NCBI GenBank assembly: GCA_036675505.1
Contig: JAKFEW010000103.1
Location: 1-64,000 of the forward strand
DNA length: 64,000 nt
Source: JAKFEW01 sp036675505
GTDB lineage: Bacteria; Cyanobacteriota; Sericytochromatia; S15B-MN24; JAQBPE01
Direction of reading: 5' to 3'
Under the pieces are notes generated by a model that worked only from the letters and a program-made list of their open reading frames with translations, ran no database searches and was not told where the DNA came from. This document shows, piece after piece, positions 60,901 through 64,000 of the stretch. Position 1 is the stretch's first letter, and every line of letters starts with the position of its first letter. The position numbers were made by a program, and so were the translations under genes.

Positions 60901-61063
60901 CGTCGGGCGCCAGCACGCGCTGCTTGTCGAGGCCCCAGCGACCGGCCGGCGCCGGCCCCGTGAGGTCCTTCCCGGCCAAGACGGCCTCCCACAGCGCCTC
61001 GGGCGTGAGTGCGCCCGGCAGGACGCACGCGCGGCCCACGACCGCAATGGGACGGAATGTCAT
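51929..61063 (-). CDS. pfaC: PfaC/Pfa3-like PUFA synthase subunit with AT and AGPAT domains
   Basis: A 3044-residue subunit of an iterative type-I PUFA synthase. Domain order: active KS (1-440; C191 in DAACASS, H326 in ECHATGTP, H362 in KGNLGHP); chain-length-factor KS (~455-740; Glu624 at the Cys position); acyltransferase (~800-1240; GVSSGE, S960); Ala/Pro linker (~1240-1500); four FabA-type hot-dog lobes, i.e. two dehydratases (~1500-2290; H1800 and H2189 visible in GHFKDDPCMPG and AHFFQDPVQPG); a PKS-type DH (~2320-2640; MFHGPAFHVL); a short PPTase-like segment (~2640-2720, tentative); and an acylglycerophosphate acyltransferase-like domain (~2740-2940; NHQVGIES, H2769). The AT and AGPAT layout matches terrestrial myxobacterial Pfa3 rather than marine PfaC. 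Confidence 0.9.
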   Translation of the reverse strand: MTFRPIAVVGRACVLPGALTPEALWEAVLAGKDLTGPAPAGRWGLDKQRVLAPDAPERAHHDRGGYVSGFDGIFDPAGFRLPADDVRHLDPLVKWALHTAREALRQVGGALDRRTGAVLGNLSLPSESLTSFAEHVWLDAQGAVLLDGKAAEAAGLPVIDPRNRFMSGYPALVLAEALGLEAGAFALDAACASSLYAIKLACDMLADGRADLMLAGAVNRADDLFLHMGFTALQALSPSGRSRPFHRGADGLLPAEGAAFVALKRLEDAVGDGDRILGVIRGVGLANDGRASGLLVPDSEGQERALRSAYAQAGWKPEAVGMVECHATGTPVGDATELATLARVFTGCQDVPLGSIKGNLGHPITVAGLAGVIKILGAFEAGTLPPNPAVDDPTPALRNTPFRLIQAAEPWPAGSVPRRAAISAFGFGGNDAHLLIEAWDPDLTAPPMPEPPAPPTGKIAVVGLGALVGDGRDTQDLAAGLFGEKGPGRQAREIAWSPRQLRFPPSDLQAALPQQLWILAAAEQALAGVTPPARERAGVFAGMQCDATIARFGVRWRVGEWLDAWTHAGLAGPFTDAWLAQAKDAASPVLTAAGVVGTLPNIVANRLNSQFDFGGPGFAISAEELSGLAALRVACRALRAGELDFALVGAVDLAAEAVQAAAARAVLPAERHEPGDAAVVLALKRLEDARRDGDAVLAILPDEGEVQPGWTLALADGDAGLTARFGHAHTASGLLHVAAAVLACRHRARPRPAGAAEPVLAAGPAAVEVRVTGMAGARDAVVVAPAPGKAVPFLDAPPPRLYVYAGADRGAVAAALADDRHGGDGPARLVIVAADADELAAKRAKAATWLAGSATPLPRGEGIYFEESPIGGDVAALFGGAASAYAGMGRGLLLALPDLGEAVAQSFTGADEAAAWVWGDAAEPPTPLQKLWGSSVLAQAHAHLTRRVLGLPFAAAIGVSSGETNALYAFGAWTDMGTLRREFEDAEVFTRWLGGRGEVLKEAWSGMGLSSFEWSTWRVAAPIAEVQRIVEAEPFVALTMILGPRDVVIGGHPDACRRTIATIGPDAAVPLGYDVAVHAPELKGYAEAWHALHRRPTSPVPGVRFYSHATGGAYEPTADAAADALLGQALKTVDFPAVIEAAYADGVRVFVEHGPQGGLATLVREILGDRAHVAVSLDLAGASPVRQLMNALGQLVAAGVPAGWEALADRWTAAWPVRPAPEGPMLRFQGHHPELVFPLLPRPEAAPVARPVAMAAPVGGQRMLPAPVLPPVLAEVALAPGKLQPMEQVVQAAAPAPKAAVPSAQTGAPMVTAPVPVRVPATLPASSAPSAVSPTADEVPSNLPSAPQVPVMPQTPVPGVLPQVVEAQRKAHEAYMALLTQQAQVHQQFLTQSAFALQAVVARSRGLTHLPVVSGAEASAAASLAPSAPAAPVAQAAPAKPAQAGPVTPPAPSIPPAPPAPPAPPVPPAPHVPPAPHVPLAPPVLSAPPLPAVPASPPPKADPNAPIGPAFDRQQLEVLASGRISEVFGPLFKQQDGYRRQVRMPEPPLLLADRVTGIKGEPGSMKTGTIWTETDVRWDSWWLHQGRMPAGIMVESGQADLLLISWLGADFVNRGERVYRLLGCQLTYHADPTTGYEVLPKPGDTLKYDIHVDGHARQGDIRLFFFHYDCRIDGAPRLTVRHGQAGFFTDEELASSGGVLWEPLDAMPEGGRMDAPRRLTTLRSFDTAAIEAFAEGRLADAFGPGFEPGRSHVRSPRMSGASMRFFEHITHFDPQGGPWGRGYLRATAQVTPDDWFFKGHFKDDPCMPGTLMFEGTLQTMAFYLAAMGYTLDKDGWRFEPVPEVPYHMRCRGQVRPESRELIYEVFVEEVHDGANPTLWADLLVTVDGLKAFHCRKMGVRLVPGYPMEEKAELMAAADAVPVATEDGFAFGQKSLWACAWGRPSMAFGPKFAGFDAGKRLPRLPGPPYHFMSRVVEIDGRIGEPRVGSTIVAEYDVPPDAWYFRENGNPTMPYAVLLEAALQPCGWLASFIGVPLRSEGELFFRNLDGTSTQHLEVGPDAGAIRTSVKLTKMANAGGMVIVGFEVRCTLGGQPLYDMDTVFGFFPGAALASQIGIPPTPEEAAAVAAPSDFLVDIAASPARYAAPAIAPGMLRLIDRVTGWWPAGGKAGLGRARAEKDVDPGNWYFKAHFFQDPVQPGSLGIEALIQLLQAAMVEKGLAEGVSNPRFEAIGVGMPMTWKYRGQVVPTAKTVVVELDLVEVGRDERGVFAKADGWLWVDGMRIYGATGLGMRILAGDAPSPPSGPLSPPGGEVAHRAGEGAPPLGPDDEILDPDVDTWLQDHKPTYVIPVLPFMSLLDRLAAAAQAARPGEHVVGLSDVHVQKWVALPGGPLRLRRRATPRPDGRLDVAIDRWWDAPNPALSRFEPVATGVAATDGAWPAPPAAWEVPADAAPQPNPYATGDMFHGPAFHVLHTLAIGASGASADLDAASEVPPGLLNQVLLDGVTHAIPGTDLQRWNAAIAPDQVGYPSRVLSLTLHGPAPLTGPVRCEVRFAGFHEGSRFPKFEVQLIVAGSVWATLELVYILFPKGPLGAAPGPIRQAFLAERIPVPHLGLARTDGATTRLTPKEVRGSDWLPGTLARIYRAEGDLEALTRQIAVKEHVGRRLGVHPGDVRLVHDGLSAIAPNAPLTRHDVELTVAPDGEVAVSDAATVLDVTPVRNYWRERLGQGPWPGEDLYYGLAERFVASVELEDAEAFALTQGRGVLYLANHQVGIESLLFSLIASALGGVPTATLAKTEHRDSWLGRLIAHHFAYPGVADPELILFFDRQDPASLPGILAGLKPLMAHGEKSLMVHADGTRAVSANKPVQQISAALIDLALEAGAPIVPVRFTGGLPLEPVAERLEFPVGHGRQTYWLGRPIWPDDLRTMGLAERKKAILEAFERLGPAAGAERPASPQESFAAEVAGWRARAKVGEIPAVMFKTLEHVKEPTPETRELLAAVRRTRGTGPLGDLPPGAWFHTLADWLTGHTEVLVPPIAEGGADG
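54106..54174. repeat. Composite palindromic element inside pfaC
   Basis: An outer perfect inverted repeat CCCCCTCACCG (54106-54116) / CGGTGAGGGGG (54164-54174) and an inner CTCTCCCCC (54131-54139) / GGGGGAGAG (54143-54151), embedded in G and C runs. 69 bp, a multiple of three, read in frame as a Pro/Gly-rich linker between the dehydratase lobes and the PKS-type DH. The motif resembles REP/MITE-like intergenic repeats of high-GC bacteria. Confidence 0.75.
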
Positions 61064-61076
61064 CGGCTCTGGCTTT

Positions 61077-64000
61077 CTACGCGCGTTCGTCCGCGCTCGC
61101 CGCGGCAGCAGCGGGCTTGCGCTCGGGGAGGAAGTGCATCTCGACGCCGCGCATGTCGGCCATCACCGTGCCGTCGAGCGTGGTGAGCCGGATGTCGCTG
61201 AGGGTCCGGTGCTTGTTCACGGCGCGGCCCCGCAGGTCCACGCGCAGGGGGCCGTCGGCCGGGCCGGCCACGTAGCGCCGGAACTCGGCGATCGCCGTCG
61301 GCAGCGAAGGCCGGCTCGCCATGTGGTAGCCCCACAGCCGGGCGATCTGCAGCGCGCCGTCCATGGCCGCCACATCGGTCTGATAGGTGCCTTCCGGCCA
61401 GCCCATCGCCCGCAAGCCCGCGATCACCGCGACCATGCCGTCGCGCGACACGCCCTCGACGGAGCGGATCACGCGGAAAGGCGCGCCGTGGAACAGCAAG
61501 GCGCCATAGAGCTCGTCGTCGCTCCAGGGGCTGGGCTCCAGCTCCAGGGGCGGCAGCGCGGGCAGCGGCGCGAGGTGGTTGGCCCGATCGGTCAGGACGG
61601 CCGTGCCCTTGTAGTGGGTCGTGCCTTCCTCGCTGCGCAGCTCGAGGCCGAGCTCGGTCAGCAGCGCCTGGCCACTTTCGGTGCAACGCACCGTGAAGCG
61701 ATCGCCGCCCGCGTTGTAGCGCTCGAGCGGCACGCCCTTGAGCACCTTCAGGTCCTTGAGCGCCGCGAATGCGAGGTCCGGCCGCGCGTCGACGGCGGCG
61801 CCGATGAACCAGTCGAGCACCTGCACGGCCGGCAACACCGGTGAATCCTGGATGCGGTGGCCGTCCATCTGCGGGTGGCTGTGGCTGTCGAGCGAGACCG
61901 GCAGGTTGAGCGAGCGCTCGACGCCAGTCGGGTCCGACGGGCCGCCCAGCACCACCTCGACGTCGCCGGGGTCGGCCTGGCGCAGCTCGTCGACGAACAT
62001 CTGGCCGCCGAGCTCGAGCGGGATCAGCGGCACGCCCTGCTTCTCGAAGTGGGCCTTGAGCTCCGGCGTGACCATGCCGCCGGCCCAGGGGCCCCAGTTC
62101 AGCGACTTCACCAGGCAGGTCCGGCCGCGACGGGCCGTCTCGGCCTGGGCGACCTTGTTCAGCACCTCGTTGGCCATCGCATAAGCCGCCTGGCCGGTGT
62201 TGCCGGTGCGCGCCGCGATCGAGCTGAACATGCAGATCATGCTCAGCGGGTCGTCCGCCGTCGCGGCGAGCAGCGCGCGCAGGCCGTCGACCTTGGTCTC
62301 GAAGACGCGGTCGAACTGCTCGGGCGTGAGGTCGGCGATCAGCTTGTCGGCCAGGACGCCGGCGCCGTGCACGAGGCCTGTGATCGGGCCCCAGGCCTCG
62401 CGGATGGGCGTCAGGCCCGCCTTGAGGGCGCTGACGTCGCGCACGTCGATCTCGAGGTAGAGCGCCTCGGAGCCCGCGCGGCGCAGCGAGCGCAACGTGT
62501 CGCGGACTTCGCGGGCCGCCATGATCTGGGCGACCTGCCGGCCGAGGTCCGCCGGCGTGAGCGGACGGCCCTCGGCCTTGGCGGCCTCGAGCAGCGCGCG
62601 CTTCATCTCGGGGCCGTCCTTCATGCCGCGCACGCTCTCGGGCTCGTCGACGAGCGGCGAGCGGCCGAGCAGCACGATCTTCGGCTGGCTGGCCTTGGCC
62701 AGCGCCTCGAGCGCCGCCGCCGTGACGCCGCGGGCGCCGCCGGAGGCCAGGACCACGGACTTGTTCGTGACCCAGGGCGCGTAGGAGACCGCCTCGGCGG
62801 TCTCGGACGCGAGGGCGACGACCACCCGGCTGCCGTCCGCCCGCAGGCCGACCTCGAGGTCGGGACCGCCCGCCAGGATTTCGTCCGCGATGCGCTCGGC
62901 GAGCGCCTTCGGCTCGAGCGCGCCGCGCTCGATGTCGATCGCCTTGCAATGCGCCAGCGGCCACTCGATGGCCGCCGTCTTCGTAAGGCCCGTCAAGCCG
63001 CCCAACCAGCCGCGATCGCCGATCTTGCCGCCGACGCCGAAGTCGCCGCCGGTGTCCTGCACCGTGACGAACACGCCGCCGGTCTTGGTGAAGCGGGGCG
63101 CGACGCCGCGGGCCAACGCGAGCGCATCGCGGTGCACGCCGGCGGCGGCGGAGGGAGCGGCAACAGCACGTAGGCCGTTCAGGCAGATCACGAGGCCGGC
63201 GTCGAGCGACGGATCGTCGCCGACGCGCGCGGCCACGCCACGGGCACCGAGCGCATCGACCAGCGCCTGGGCCACGCCGGTGCCGTCGTCCGTCACCAGC
63301 GCGCCGCCGGTGATGGCGATCGCCTCGCCGGCCGGCGGCGCCTCGATGACCCGCAGCACCTGGCGCAGGCCGCCCTGGCTGCTGCGGAACGCGGCGCCGA
63401 AGGGCGATTTCACCGGCGGCATCACGGGCTTCGTGGCGGGCGCCGGCGCGCTGGCCGGCGTGGCGGCGGCGGCGCCATTCGTCGCCACCGTGTTGTTGAC
63501 GGCAATGCCGTTGGCGGCCGTGCCGTTCGTGGCCGTGCCGTTCGTGGCCGTGCCGTGGGTAGCCGAGACGTCGGTCGGCGCGCCTTGGGTGGAGGCAGGC
63601 GTGGCCTCGGCCACGGGCGCGGTCTCGGGCGCGGCCTCGGGCGCGGCCTCCGGCTCGGGCTCGGCCACCGGGGCCTCCGCAGCGGTTTCGACCGCCGGCG
63701 CCACCTCGGCCACGGTCGCCTGCGGCTCAGGCACCACCGACTCGAGCGTCGAAGGCGCCGAGCTGGTGTAGTCGGCGGCGGCCGCCTCCGCGACGGGCCT
63801 CGCCGCCGGGGCCGACGGGGCCGGCGCGCCGAGCTGGGCGCGCATATAGTCCACGATCTGGCCGAGCGTCCTGAGCGCCGCCATCTCGCCCGCGTCGAAC
63901 TCCGGCAGGCCGGGAACCTGCTCCTGGACGGCCGAAAGGATCTCGACGCGCTTGATCGAGTCGATGCCCAGGTCGGCCTCGAGGGCCATGTCCAGGTTCA
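61077..64000 (-). CDS. pfaA: PfaA/Pfa2-like PUFA synthase subunit (C-terminal part)
   Basis: The frame enters from the right edge, so the KS and malonyltransferase expected upstream lie outside. Visible domains in order: the last acyl carrier domain (LGIDSIKRVEIL, carrier Ser at 63957-63959), an Ala/Pro/Thr-rich linker, a ketoreductase (VVLASGGARGVTA, active Tyr at 62181-62183 in GQAAYAMANE), and a C-terminal PKS-type dehydratase (SHSHPQMDGHRIQDSPVLPA, LLFHGAPFRVI). Its stop is 13 bp before the pfaC start. KS-AT-ACPn-KR-DH is the PfaA order. Confidence 0.92.
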   Translation of the reverse strand, partial: NLDMALEADLGIDSIKRVEILSAVQEQVPGLPEFDAGEMAALRTLGQIVDYMRAQLGAPAPSAPAARPVAEAAAADYTSSAPSTLESVVPEPQATVAEVAPAVETAAEAPVAEPEPEAAPEAAPETAPVAEATPASTQGAPTDVSATHGTATNGTATNGTAANGIAVNNTVATNGAAAATPASAPAPATKPVMPPVKSPFGAAFRSSQGGLRQVLRVIEAPPAGEAIAITGGALVTDDGTGVAQALVDALGARGVAARVGDDPSLDAGLVICLNGLRAVAAPSAAAGVHRDALALARGVAPRFTKTGGVFVTVQDTGGDFGVGGKIGDRGWLGGLTGLTKTAAIEWPLAHCKAIDIERGALEPKALAERIADEILAGGPDLEVGLRADGSRVVVALASETAEAVSYAPWVTNKSVVLASGGARGVTAAALEALAKASQPKIVLLGRSPLVDEPESVRGMKDGPEMKRALLEAAKAEGRPLTPADLGRQVAQIMAAREVRDTLRSLRRAGSEALYLEIDVRDVSALKAGLTPIREAWGPITGLVHGAGVLADKLIADLTPEQFDRVFETKVDGLRALLAATADDPLSMICMFSSIAARTGNTGQAAYAMANEVLNKVAQAETARRGRTCLVKSLNWGPWAGGMVTPELKAHFEKQGVPLIPLELGGQMFVDELRQADPGDVEVVLGGPSDPTGVERSLNLPVSLDSHSHPQMDGHRIQDSPVLPAVQVLDWFIGAAVDARPDLAFAALKDLKVLKGVPLERYNAGGDRFTVRCTESGQALLTELGLELRSEEGTTHYKGTAVLTDRANHLAPLPALPPLELEPSPWSDDELYGALLFHGAPFRVIRSVEGVSRDGMVAVIAGLRAMGWPEGTYQTDVAAMDGALQIARLWGYHMASRPSLPTAIAEFRRYVAGPADGPLRVDLRGRAVNKHRTLSDIRLTTLDGTVMADMRGVEMHFLPERKPAAAAASADERA
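63511..63555 (-). repeat. 15-bp tandem repeat in the pfaA linker
   Basis: Three units (the last two identical) encoding a TATNG-type pentapeptide between the acyl carrier and ketoreductase domains. Part of a longer Thr/Asn/Ala/Gly low-complexity stretch. Confidence 0.8.

Noticed and set aside
1..64000. tRNA, rRNA, insertion sequences, integrases or attachment sites
   Set aside because: Reading both strands showed no cloverleaf-like or rRNA-like segments, transposase motifs or terminal inverted repeats beyond the short palindromes listed; no covariance-model search could be run.

Overview
This window is dense, high-GC bacterial chromosome with 52 protein-coding genes (two cut by the window edges). 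I see no rRNA, tRNA, CRISPR array, transposase or integrase. The gene content suggests a diderm, menaquinone-respiring bacterium with many secreted lipoproteins: menD/menF/menG with a polyprenyl diphosphate synthase, a complete Tad/Flp pilus locus, a PE-type phospholipid pathway (pssA, cdsA, psd, a PmtA-like methylase), and a multidomain polyunsaturated fatty acid (PUFA) synthase. The octapeptide-repeat lipoproteins and lineage-specific beta-propeller lipoproteins remind me of deep-branching non-photosynthetic Cyanobacteriota (Sericytochromatia-like), while the PUFA synthase architecture resembles terrestrial myxobacteria. The taxonomic placement is inference only.

Layout. 1-4925: menaquinone/shikimate block, with menF-menD leftwards and DAHP synthase, polyprenyl diphosphate synthase and menG rightwards from a shared regulatory region that carries a perfect palindrome. 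4948-7078: exported protein, TlpA-like lipoprotein and nitrilase. 7208-10895: a degenerate receiver protein, an asparagine-synthase-like enzyme without the glutaminase cysteine, and a radical SAM/SPASM enzyme. 10900-14643: kinase-ATPase-TPR regulator. 14790-16574: repeat-bearing beta-propeller lipoprotein. 16578-20135: protein O-mannosyltransferase-like enzyme, M28 peptidase and two small membrane/exported proteins. 20434-29255: Tad locus (three Flp pilins, TadE, CpaB, CpaC, TadG, CpaE, CpaF, TadB, TadC). 29333-35710: NadR-like P-loop protein, NHL lipoprotein and a four-gene set of unknown function that includes a Na/Pi-cotransporter-like protein lacking the QSSS motifs. 35707-38879: exported OB-fold-like protein, PepF peptidase and GDSL hydrolase. 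38887-46172: leftward lipoprotein genes, including an octapeptide-repeat lipoprotein and three proteins sharing an N-terminal module. 46261-51936: cupin, PmtA-like methylase, hydrolase, psd, PAS protein, cdsA and pssA. 51929-64000: pfaC-like and pfaA-like PUFA synthase subunits translated towards pssA-cdsA.

How genes work together. The PUFA synthase ends in an acylglycerophosphate acyltransferase-like domain and is translationally coupled to pssA and cdsA, with psd close by. This suggests direct channelling of PUFA into phospholipid. Coupling is common: ATGA, GTGA or TTGA overlaps join tlpA-like/nitrilase, DAHPS/prenyl synthase, cpaB/cpaC/tadG, cpaF/tadB, the lipoprotein/GNAT pair and pssA/cdsA. 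Several promoters look like GGGTAnnnT -10 elements without a recognisable -35, and three genes have the -10 exactly 6 nt before the start codon, which predicts leaderless mRNAs.
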